This document shows, in pieces, positions 1 through 7,341 of a stretch of 64,000 bases of DNA; positions within the stretch are counted from its first letter, which is position 1, and each line of letters starts with the position of its first letter. The position numbers and the translations under genes are program-made. Source of the stretch: Pseudomonadota bacterium (lineage in GTDB: Bacteria > Pseudomonadota > Alphaproteobacteria > Kiloniellales > JACOMY01); contig JAKOWB010000411.1 of NCBI GenBank assembly GCA_029781795.1, positions 62,001 to 126,000 of the forward strand, given 5' to 3'. The notes under the pieces were generated by a model. The model worked only from the letters and a program-made list of their open reading frames with translations. It did no database searches and had not been told where the DNA came from.

Positions 1-2
1 TG

Positions 3-578
3 ATCCAGCGGGCGGCGCAGGGCAAGATCAAGGGCAAGATCCGCCTGGGCCTCGGCAGCTTCATCGACAAGCCGATCCCGGCCTATCCGCAGCTCTATAC
101 CTACAAGCACCACCAGAGCCTGACCGAGGATTTCGCGGCGGTGCTGAAGGCCCTGCGTGGCATCAAGATCTACGAGAACTACGACGAGCCCGAGGCGCAG
201 CTGGAGGCCATGCTGGAGGCCGCCGGGCGCGCCGGGCAGATCGGCTACGACGGCGAGGCCGAGCGCCTGCTGGTGGTCATCACCGACGCCGACTACCACC
301 GCGCCGGCGACTATCCGGCCCCGGCCGAGGACGGCAAGCCCGACGGCAACGCGCTGAACGAGGACTATCCCAGCGTGGCGCAGGTGAAGCGCGCGCTGGA
401 GCAGGCGGACCTGACGCCGCTGTTCCTGGTGACCGCCGACGCCGCCGGCTACTACCGCAACCTGGTGGCGCAGCTCGGCCGCGGCAACGTCGTGGTGATC
501 ACCTCCAACTCCAGCAACCTGCTGGCCGGCCTGGACCAGGGCGTGAAGCAGGTCTGCGGCGAAGGCATCTCGCAGTAG
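3..578 (+). CDS. Integrin-beta-like I (vWA) domain protein, 5' end cut by window
   Basis: Only the last 191 codons are visible; the reading frame runs in from the left edge and has no stop before TAG at 576-578. The visible part covers the second strand of the I domain to its end. It shows the integrin-beta hallmarks SFIDKP, YKHHQSLTE, N-x-D-x-PE (ENYDEPE), IGY, VVITDADYH, DGN and EDYPSVAQ, in the order found in animal beta subunits. It is a close tandem copy of the next gene, 10 bases downstream, so the two are probably co-transcribed duplicates. A GTG at 141 could be mistaken for a start, but homology clearly continues upstream of it. Function is unknown; a metal-dependent adhesive or binding role is inferred from the domain. 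Confidence 0.85.
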   Translation: MQRAAQGKIKGKIRLGLGSFIDKPIPAYPQLYTYKHHQSLTEDFAAVLKALRGIKIYENYDEPEAQLEAMLEAAGRAGQIGYDGEAERLLVVITDADYHRAGDYPAPAEDGKPDGNALNEDYPSVAQVKRALEQADLTPLFLVTADAAGYYRNLVAQLGRGNVVVITSNSSNLLAGLDQGVKQVCGEGISQ

Positions 579-588
579 GATCGACGCC

Positions 589-1710
589 ATGCGCCGCGCC
601 ACCCCGCTGCTGCTCTGGCTCACCCTCGTCGCCCTGCTGGCCGGCGGCAGCCTGCTGGTGCTGGAAGGCTGCGGCATCCGCCTCTTCGGCGCCACGCTGC
701 TGAACTTCTGCCCGGAGGAGGCAGAGGGTCCCAAGGGCCCGCCGCCGGACCTGGCGATCGAGAGCGACCGCAACGACCGGCTGGAGGAGGAGCTGCACCG
801 CCTGCGCCTGCAGCTCGCCGCGGTCGACGACTGCCCGCTGCCACCGCCGCCCGCGCCGGCCCCCGTGCCAGCCCCCGCGCCCGCTCCGGCGCCCGCTCCG
901 GCGCCCGCGCCTGCTCCGGCGCCCACACCCGCGCCCGCACCCGCGCCAGCGCCCGCTCCCACGCCGGCGCCCGCTCCGGCACCCGCCCCGGCCCCGGCGC
1001 CAACGCCGCAGAACAGCGAGCAGGCCTGCACCGAGCTGCCGCCGGACGAGCGGCCGATCGACCTCTACCTGCTGGTCGACACCACCTCGTCCTTCACCGA
1101 CGACATGCCCTCGATCCGTTCGACGGTGCAGGACCTGATCGCCCGCCAGGCGACGGGGCGCATCCAGGGCAAGGTGCGCCTCGGGCTCGGCACCTTCCGC
1201 GACAAACCCTCGCCGCAGACGCCGGACAACTACACCTACAAGCACCACACCAGCCTGACCGAGGTCTTCACCGAGGTGCTGAAGTCGCTGCGCAGCACCG
1301 GCACCGACCCCAATACCGACGTGCCCGAGGCGCAGCTCGAGGCCATGCTCGAGGCCATGGGACAGGGCCGCATCGGCTATGCCCAGGGCGCCGCGCGCTT
1401 CCTCGTCATCGTCACCGATGCGCCCTATCACCTGCCGGGCGACTACCCGGGCCCGGCCGAGGACGGCAAGGCCGACGGCAATCCGACGAACGAGGACTAT
1501 CCCAGCGTGGCGCAGGTGCGCGCGCTGCTGCAGGCGAACGACATCGTGCCGCTCTTCCTGGTGGCCGGCGGCGTCGAGGGCAGCTATCGCGACCTGGTGA
1601 AGCAGCTCGGCCGCGGCAGCGTCGCCACCCTGTCGGGCTCCAGCGAGAACCTGCTGCAGGCGCTCGACAGCGCGGTCGAGAAGGTCTGCGGCGAGGGCCT
1701 GCTCAAGTAG
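589..1710 (+). CDS. Membrane-anchored integrin-beta-like I-domain protein with Pro-Ala spacer
   Basis: 373 aa. Residues 7-27 form a hydrophobic signal or anchor segment ending near Cys28, which is not a good lipobox. A short charged coil follows (about 60-80), then a Pro-Ala repeat spacer (about 85-140), then a vWA domain (about 155-370). The metal sites match integrin beta: MIDAS D164-x-T166-x-S168 (Thr in place of the first Ser), ADMIDAS D171-D172, the synergistic site D205, N242, D244, P246, E247, and D277. The strings YKH, SLTE, IGY and DYPS also fall in integrin-beta order. This is more specific than a generic vWA match. ATG 589 follows a weak AGGA. The gene forms a tandem pair with the copy upstream, and its 3' end overlaps the convergent phosphodiesterase by 8 bases. 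Topology suggests a periplasmic or surface binding domain on a stiff stalk. Confidence 0.85.
   Translation: MRRATPLLLWLTLVALLAGGSLLVLEGCGIRLFGATLLNFCPEEAEGPKGPPPDLAIESDRNDRLEEELHRLRLQLAAVDDCPLPPPPAPAPVPAPAPAPAPAPAPAPAPAPTPAPAPAPAPAPTPAPAPAPAPAPAPTPQNSEQACTELPPDERPIDLYLLVDTTSSFTDDMPSIRSTVQDLIARQATGRIQGKVRLGLGTFRDKPSPQTPDNYTYKHHTSLTEVFTEVLKSLRSTGTDPNTDVPEAQLEAMLEAMGQGRIGYAQGAARFLVIVTDAPYHLPGDYPGPAEDGKADGNPTNEDYPSVAQVRALLQANDIVPLFLVAGGVEGSYRDLVKQLGRGSVATLSGSSENLLQALDSAVEKVCGEGLLK
838..1010 (+). repeat. Pro-Ala codon repeat tract inside the integrin-like gene
   Basis: Imperfect 6-12 base repeats of the GCGCCCGCTCCG type encode about 55 residues of (PA)n with occasional Thr. It is an extended, rod-like spacer between the anchor and the I domain. 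Such tracts change length easily, so the stalk length may vary between strains. Confidence 0.85.
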
Positions 1711-3277
1711 CCGAGAGAATGGCGATGCGGCTCTCGCCGCTGAGCTTCGCCGGCCGCGTCGCCTGCAGCAGGTCGATGGCCGTCGGCACCACGTCGAAGG
1801 AGGAGACCAGGCCGCGCGCGCCGGGCGTGAGACCCGGCCCCGAGAACCAGGCGAAGCCGTGGCCGCCGGTGTGGCCGCCGGTGCGGCGCAGCGGCAGCGG
1901 GCCGATGCCGCCCAGGCGCGGGTGGCGGAAGCCGCTGGCGACGGTCTGCCAGATCACCACCAGGTCGGCGCCGGTCGGGGCCTGGGCGAGAGGATTCGCG
2001 ACCGCCGTGCGATGCACCTCGGCCACGACCGGCTCGCCGGTGGCGAGGTCGCGGGTCTCCCGCAGCAGTGCCTCCAGGCGGTCAAGTTCGGCCACGTAGC
2101 CGGCCAGCGGCACGCGGCCCCTGGCTTCGCGGCCCTGCAGGTTCAAGCGGATGCGACCGTCATAGAAGGCCGGCAACGCGAAGGCCCGCATGCGGTGCCA
2201 CCAGGGCTGGTACCAGCGCCCCGGCATCCAGGCGAGATTGCCCAGCGGCCGTTCCCGCCGCCCGGTGAGTCGCCCGAGCGCCCGCGCCGCGCGGCTGAGC
2301 GGCCGGCGCCGGGCGACGAAGTGCCCGCGCAGCAGGCGGCTCCAGCTCTCGTCCTCGCCCAGCGGCGCCAGAGGCGCGGCCCGCCAGGCTGGCGGCACCT
2401 CGATACCAGGTCGGCCGAAGGCATCGCGGAACAGCAGCTCGGGCAGCAGCGCCATGCTCGGCAGGTCGCCGTCGTTGCGCCCCATGCCGTGCAGGTTGAA
2501 CAGCAGCAGCGTCGCATCGGGGCAGGCCTCGGCCAGCGCTGCCACCATGCGGTCCATCGCGCGGTAGACCTGGTAGAGGCTCTCCCGCGCCGGGGCGGCC
2601 GACGGCAGCCCGTGCGCCGGATGATCCGGGTCGATGCCGTGCCACAGCGCCTCGATGGCCGAGTGCGGCTCGCCCGCCACCACCAGGCCGAGGTCCCAGT
2701 CCGGCAGGCGCTCGGCCAGCAGCCAGCGCGCGATCGCCGTGCGCCGCTCGACCGCGGCGACCAGTCCAGCGCCCATGCGGCGCGCCAGCGCGGGCGAATG
2801 CCAGGCCAGGCCATAGAGGCACTCCGGCGCCGGGTAGCGGCCGAAGCGCGCCTCGATCTCGGCGATCAGGCCGTGCGGGCGGCAGGCCGGGGCGACGCCG
2901 GGATCGTGCGCGCCCCAGTTCACCATGCCCTGGACGCCGGGTGCGTTCGAAAGGTCGAAGTAGGGCGGGTCGAAGACCAGGACGCGACGGCCCAGGCCGG
3001 CGGGAAAGGGCGGCAGGCGGGTGCTCGACTGCCAAGCGTCGTAGCTGGCGGGATCGAACTCCACCGCGGTGAAGCGGCCGGCATCCTCGGGCGAGAGGCC
3101 GCTGGCGACATGTTCCCAGGCAAGACCCGTGTGGCGGGCCGGTCCATGCTCCAGCTCGAAGCGCGCGCTGCGATCGCCGAGCGCGGCCAAGGCCGGCAGT
3201 TCGCCGGCGGCCAGCAGCGGCGCCGCGACCGACAGGTCGAGGCCATCAAGGCCGATCATCAGCAGGCGGTTCGGCAT
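1703..3277 (-). CDS. Alkaline-phosphatase-superfamily phosphodiesterase (type I PDE/nucleotide pyrophosphatase-like)
   Basis: 524 aa. The N-terminus MIGLDGLDLS carries the first metal-ligand Asp of the superfamily. The segment around HTGLAWEHVASGLSPE resembles the region holding the Thr/Ser nucleophile. LFNLHGMG, and near the C-terminus GGHTGGHGFAWFSGPGL, resemble the metal-binding His/Asp strands of PF01663-type enzymes. No signal peptide is evident. The start at ATG 3277 is preferred over a much longer frame because the longer one would run across the whole divergent glycosyltransferase. Substrate unknown; a role on phospho-glycans is possible given the neighbour, but unproven. Confidence 0.75.
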   Translation of the reverse strand: MPNRLLMIGLDGLDLSVAAPLLAAGELPALAALGDRSARFELEHGPARHTGLAWEHVASGLSPEDAGRFTAVEFDPASYDAWQSSTRLPPFPAGLGRRVLVFDPPYFDLSNAPGVQGMVNWGAHDPGVAPACRPHGLIAEIEARFGRYPAPECLYGLAWHSPALARRMGAGLVAAVERRTAIARWLLAERLPDWDLGLVVAGEPHSAIEALWHGIDPDHPAHGLPSAAPARESLYQVYRAMDRMVAALAEACPDATLLLFNLHGMGRNDGDLPSMALLPELLFRDAFGRPGIEVPPAWRAAPLAPLGEDESWSRLLRGHFVARRRPLSRAARALGRLTGRRERPLGNLAWMPGRWYQPWWHRMRAFALPAFYDGRIRLNLQGREARGRVPLAGYVAELDRLEALLRETRDLATGEPVVAEVHRTAVANPLAQAPTGADLVVIWQTVASGFRHPRLGGIGPLPLRRTGGHTGGHGFAWFSGPGLTPGARGLVSSFDVVPTAIDLLQATRPAKLSGESRIAILSAT

Positions 3278-3375
3278 GGCGTCCCCCCGGCGCACCCGGC
3301 CGCATATGTTCTGATGCAGCCCGGCGCACATCGCAAGCCTTGCCGGGACGCCAGCCCGGCCGCCATAACCCTGGG

Positions 3376-4329
3376 ATGGCCAAGGCCCTCGTCGCCATCT
3401 GCACCTATGACCGCTATCACCTGCTGGAGCGCGCCCTCGACGCGGCCCTGGAGCAGGCGGCGCCTGGCCTCGACTGGAACCTGCTGGTGGTCGACAACTC
3501 GCCCGACGCCGCGCGCGCCGCCACCGAGCAGGCGCGCCATGCCGGCCGGCCGCGCCTCGACTACCGCATCGAGCCGCGGCCCGGCATTGCCAACGCCCGC
3601 AACGTCGCGCTGCGCGCGGCCGAGGCGGCGGGGGCCGATCTCCTGGTCTTCCTGGACGACGACGCCGTGCCCCGGCCGGGCTGGCTGGCCGCACTGACAG
3701 GGGCCTTCGACGACCCGGCCATCGCCGCGGTCGGCGGCAAGGTGGAGCTGGAGTGGCGCACGCCGCGCCCCGGCTGGCTGCACGACCTGGCGCTGCACTA
3801 CCTCTCGCTGGTGGACTGGGGGCCGGTGCGACGCGACCTCGTCCGGCAGGAGTGGCTGGCCTGCGCCAACCTCGCCTTCCGGGTCGACGCACTGGCGGCG
3901 GCCGGCGGCTTCGAAACCCTGCTGGGGCGCAGCGGCCCCGGCGACACCCTGGTCAGCAACGAGGAGAGCGAGGCCCTGCGCCGCCTGCGGCAGGATGGCC
4001 GGCGCCTGGTCTACGAGCCGGCGGCGGTGGTGCAGCACCTGGTCCACCCCGACCGCCTGACCCGGGCCTGGTTCCGCCGCCGCGCCGCCTGGCAGGCGGT
4101 TTCGGACTTCCTGCAGGATCCGGTGGCGGCGCGGGCGCGCGTCGCCGATGGCTGGCGCGAGATCCGCCACTATACCGGCCGCCTGGCCTGGTGGCACCGC
4201 GGCCTTGGCAGCCTGGCCCGCGACCTGGACGACCCCCGGCTATTCATGAAGCAGCTTCATGCGATTTATCTTATGGGCTTGAAGCAATTGGCGGGTTTCC
4301 CGCGCGAGTCTGGTCCGAACGCTTCTTGA
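3376..4329 (+). CDS. Family 2 glycosyltransferase
   Basis: 317 aa. The protein begins AKALVAICTYDR, the usual first strand of GT-A glycosyltransferases. It has LVVDNSPD, a NARN segment that often follows RPGIA in this family, and the metal-binding DDD in VFLDDDAVPRPGW. ACANLAFR and FGG-like GGFET follow, then an acceptor region. No transmembrane helix is obvious, so it is a cytoplasmic enzyme. ATG 3376 is chosen over an upstream TTG at 3340, since the conserved strand starts immediately after it. Divergent from the phosphodiesterase. Donor and acceptor cannot be told from sequence. Confidence 0.85.
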   Translation: MAKALVAICTYDRYHLLERALDAALEQAAPGLDWNLLVVDNSPDAARAATEQARHAGRPRLDYRIEPRPGIANARNVALRAAEAAGADLLVFLDDDAVPRPGWLAALTGAFDDPAIAAVGGKVELEWRTPRPGWLHDLALHYLSLVDWGPVRRDLVRQEWLACANLAFRVDALAAAGGFETLLGRSGPGDTLVSNEESEALRRLRQDGRRLVYEPAAVVQHLVHPDRLTRAWFRRRAAWQAVSDFLQDPVAARARVADGWREIRHYTGRLAWWHRGLGSLARDLDDPRLFMKQLHAIYLMGLKQLAGFPRESGPNAS

Positions 4330-4367
4330 ACGACACGAAGCAGTGATACTCTAGTAATCAAGATGCT

Positions 4368-6986
4368 ATGAGGGTCGGGCGGGCGCAGGGACGCTGGGGA
4401 GGCGTCATGCTGAGGGGTGGGCTGCAGCTTGAGGATCTGGGTCCCGAACCGCAGCGCGGCCTGCGGCGCGGCCTCTGGGCCTTTACGTTGCTGGTGCTCG
4501 CCGCGCTGATCGCCGTCACCTTCATCGAGCGCGACAGCGAGGAGAGCGCGCTGATCCAGAGCGCGCAGCGCGAGACCGACAACCTTGCCCGTTCCATCGC
4601 GCAGCACGGCACCCGCACGATCGGCGAGAGCGATCGGGTGCTGCGCGTGCTGATGGACGACATCGCCAGCGACTTCGCCGAGGATTTCTCGGATCTGCAG
4701 CGCCTGCAGGACCTGCTGATGCTCCGCCTGACGACGGCGCCCGAGCTCAGGACGCTGTCGATCGTCGACGTGAACGGCACGGTTATCGCCAGCTCGGCCG
4801 ACCTGCCCAGCACCCCGGTCAGCGTCGCCGACCGCTTCTATTTCAACCTGCACCGCGACAGCCCGGCCCTCGGCCTGATTCTCGGCCCGCCTGTGCCGGG
4901 CCGCCTGACCGGAACGCCCGTCATCACGCTGTCGCGGCGCATGGAGTTCGCCGACGGCAGCTTCCGCGGCGTCATCGTGGCCGGGCTGGATCCCAGCTAT
5001 TTCGCCGAGTTCTATCAGGCCATCGACCTGGGTCCGCGCAGCGAGATCGCGCTGCTGGATACCGAGGGCCGCCTCTTCGTCGGCGGCCCCTCCAGCGGCC
5101 AGCCGGGCCACATCGTCAGCTGGCCCCTGCTGCAGCAGGTCCTGGCGGGCGGCAACGGCGGAACGGTCGCCGGGTCGGGCTTCCAGGGACGCGGCGACTA
5201 TATCTTCGCCTACCGCCGCCTTGCCGATTATCCGATGCTCGCGGTGGTCGGCCTGGACCGCGAGGCGATGCTCTCCTCCTGGGGCGCCGGCGAGATCTGG
5301 CGGCTGGGGCTCGTCACCATGCTGGGCCTCGGCCTGCTGGCCCTCACCGCGGCGCTGATCCGCTCGATCGGGCAGATCTACGAGAGCCGGCGCGTCGCCC
5401 ACTCGCGCGCCCAGGCCCTGGCGACGGTGATCGATTCCATCTCCGACGGCCTGATGCTGATCGACGCCGAGGGCCGGGTGCTGCTGCAGAACCCCAAGGC
5501 GGTGGAGATCTTCGGCGGGCCGACCTGGCGCATCGGCCTCGACCACCAGCCTACCGGGACCACCATTACCCGCTTGAACGGCGTCACCCCGTTGCCGGAC
5601 GACGAGCGGCCGCTGCAGCGCGCGCTGCAAGGCGAGGCGGTCGACCAGCAGCTCTACCTGGTTCGCCGCTCGGGCGACGCGGCCGTGACCGTGGTCAGCG
5701 GCTCCAGCCGGCCGGTGCGCGACACGCGAGGCCAGGTGATCGGCGCCGTCGCCCTGCTGCGCGACGTGACGCAGCAGCGCCAGCTCGACGAGCGCGCGCG
5801 CACCACGCAGCGGCTCGAGGCGCTGGGCCAGCTGACCGGCGGCGTGGCGCACGACTTCAACAACCTGCTGACGGTGATCACCGGCAGCGCCGAGGAACTG
5901 CTGTCGGCGCACAAGGACGAGGCGACGCGCCACAGCCTGGCGCAGATGATCCTGGAGACGGCGGAACGCGGCAGCCACCTGACCCGGCACCTGCTGTCCT
6001 TCGCCCGCCAGCAGACCCTGGCGCCACGCCCGCTGGACGTGAACGAGCAGCTGCAAGGCCTGCAGGGGCTGCTGGTACGTTCGCTGGGCAGCACCATCGA
6101 CATCCAGCTGAAGCTCGACCCCGACCTCTGGCCAGCCCAGGCCGACGCCAGCCAGCTGGAAACCGCCGTGATCAATCTGGCGGTCAACGCACGCGATGCC
6201 ATGCCGGGCGGCGGCAAGCTGGTCATCGCCACGCAGCGCACCGCCATCCAGCCCGGCAAGCAGCGCGCTCCCGCGGACTCCTTCGGTGCGCCGCCGCCGG
6301 ACGTCAAGCCGGGGGAGTACGTGACCATCAGCGTCGCCGACGCCGGCCAGGGCATGCTGCCCGAGGTCGCGCGCCGCGCCTTCGACCCCTTCTTCACCAC
6401 CAAGGACGTCGGCAAGGGCACCGGCCTCGGCCTTTCCATGGTCTACGGCTTCGCCCAGCAGTCTGGCGGCTTCGTCACGCTGGAGACGCGGCCCGGCGCA
6501 GGCACCACGGTCTACCTGCACCTGCCGCGCGCCGCCGGCCTGCGCAAGGTGGCGCGGCCGCCGGCCCCGGCGCCGGCGCAGGCCGCGCCCGCCACCGACG
6601 AGCGCATCCTGCTGGTGGAGGACGACGTGGCGGTGCGCCGCCTGGTCGAGGAGCAGCTCGTCACCCTGGGCTACCGCGTCACCACGGCGGAGGACGGCCG
6701 CACCGCGCTCGGCATCCTGGCCGGCAAGGACAAGTTCGAGCTGATGCTGACCGACCTGGTCATGCCGAACGGCGTCGACGGCCTGACGCTGGCGCAGGAG
6801 GCGCGGCGCCTCAGGCCCGACCTGAAGATCGTGCTGGCGACCGGCATCGCCGACCATGCCTCGCTGCTCGACCGCAAGCCCGACGCCTCGATCCGGATCC
6901 TGCCCAAGCCCTTCCGCGGGCGGCAGCTGGCCCGCCTGCTGCGCGAGCTGCTGGACGAGTCCGCAGGCGAGAAGGCCAGCAGCTAG
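4368..6986 (+). CDS. Hybrid sensor histidine kinase with periplasmic PDC-like sensor, PAS and REC domains
   Basis: 872 aa, inner membrane. TM1 lies at about 36-53, then a periplasmic sensor of about 260 residues with a PDC/Cache-like pattern (ADRFYFNLHRD, IVAGLDPSYF), then TM2 at about 313-333. A PAS domain follows (about 345-450). The dimerisation helix carries the phospho-acceptor H495 in GVAHDFNNLL. The ATPase domain has the N box INLAVNARDAMP, DAGQGM and FFTTKDVGKGTGLGLSM. A C-terminal receiver domain has phospho-acceptor D796 in LTDLVMPNGVDG and the conserved K in PKPF. The HDFNN-type kinase class often ends in such a receiver. No separate response regulator is adjacent. ATG 4368 is used; ATG 4407 is an alternative. 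Confidence 0.93.
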   Translation: MRVGRAQGRWGGVMLRGGLQLEDLGPEPQRGLRRGLWAFTLLVLAALIAVTFIERDSEESALIQSAQRETDNLARSIAQHGTRTIGESDRVLRVLMDDIASDFAEDFSDLQRLQDLLMLRLTTAPELRTLSIVDVNGTVIASSADLPSTPVSVADRFYFNLHRDSPALGLILGPPVPGRLTGTPVITLSRRMEFADGSFRGVIVAGLDPSYFAEFYQAIDLGPRSEIALLDTEGRLFVGGPSSGQPGHIVSWPLLQQVLAGGNGGTVAGSGFQGRGDYIFAYRRLADYPMLAVVGLDREAMLSSWGAGEIWRLGLVTMLGLGLLALTAALIRSIGQIYESRRVAHSRAQALATVIDSISDGLMLIDAEGRVLLQNPKAVEIFGGPTWRIGLDHQPTGTTITRLNGVTPLPDDERPLQRALQGEAVDQQLYLVRRSGDAAVTVVSGSSRPVRDTRGQVIGAVALLRDVTQQRQLDERARTTQRLEALGQLTGGVAHDFNNLLTVITGSAEELLSAHKDEATRHSLAQMILETAERGSHLTRHLLSFARQQTLAPRPLDVNEQLQGLQGLLVRSLGSTIDIQLKLDPDLWPAQADASQLETAVINLAVNARDAMPGGGKLVIATQRTAIQPGKQRAPADSFGAPPPDVKPGEYVTISVADAGQGMLPEVARRAFDPFFTTKDVGKGTGLGLSMVYGFAQQSGGFVTLETRPGAGTTVYLHLPRAAGLRKVARPPAPAPAQAAPATDERILLVEDDVAVRRLVEEQLVTLGYRVTTAEDGRTALGILAGKDKFELMLTDLVMPNGVDGLTLAQEARRLRPDLKIVLATGIADHASLLDRKPDASIRILPKPFRGRQLARLLRELLDESAGEKASS

Positions 6987-7020
6987 GGGGCGGCTTGCGG
7001 CGGCGCCCCGGCGGGACCAC

Positions 7021-7308
7021 ATGACGGGGATGACCGCCACCCAACCCCGCCTTCCCTGGCAGTTCTACCTGGCCGGCGCGCTCGGCTTCGCCCTGGTCGT
7101 CGGCCTGCTCTTCGTCGCCTTCACCGTGGCGCTCTTCCTGCTGCCCGTGGTGCTGGTGGTCGTGCTGTGGCAGCGCTGGCGCTGGCAGCAGCGCATCCGC
7201 GCCGCGATGAGCCAGGCGGGCGCAGGCCGCGCGGCCCCGCGCCGCGACGGCAAGACCATCGAGGGCGAGTACGTCGTGGTCGACCAGGGTCCGGCGGAGC
7301 GCCGCTAG
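7021..7308 (+). CDS. Small inner-membrane protein, unknown function
   Basis: 95 aa. A long hydrophobic stretch at about residues 15-50 could form two short helices or a hairpin, followed by a basic segment (WQRWRWQQR) and a C-terminal tail ending EGEYVVVDQGPAERR. The tail EGEYxVVD recurs in small proteobacterial membrane proteins in my memory, but I cannot name a family. ATG 7021 or ATG 7030 could be the start; upstream codons in the same frame overlap the kinase gene. It lies 34 bases after the kinase, so it may be co-transcribed with it. Confidence 0.6.
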   Translation: MTGMTATQPRLPWQFYLAGALGFALVVGLLFVAFTVALFLLPVVLVVVLWQRWRWQQRIRAAMSQAGAGRAAPRRDGKTIEGEYVVVDQGPAERR

Positions 7309-7341
7309 CCTGCCTCGCCCCCGCCGTCCTAGCATGACGCC

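Noticed and set aside
838-1010. Short repeats that could be taken for a CRISPR or satellite array
   Set aside because: The units are 6-12 bases, lack unique spacers and encode an in-frame Pro-Ala tract.
1703-3892. 729-codon version of the phosphodiesterase
   Set aside because: The 205 extra residues are Arg/Pro-rich and lie antisense to the glycosyltransferase; the conserved MIGLDGLD start is at 3277.
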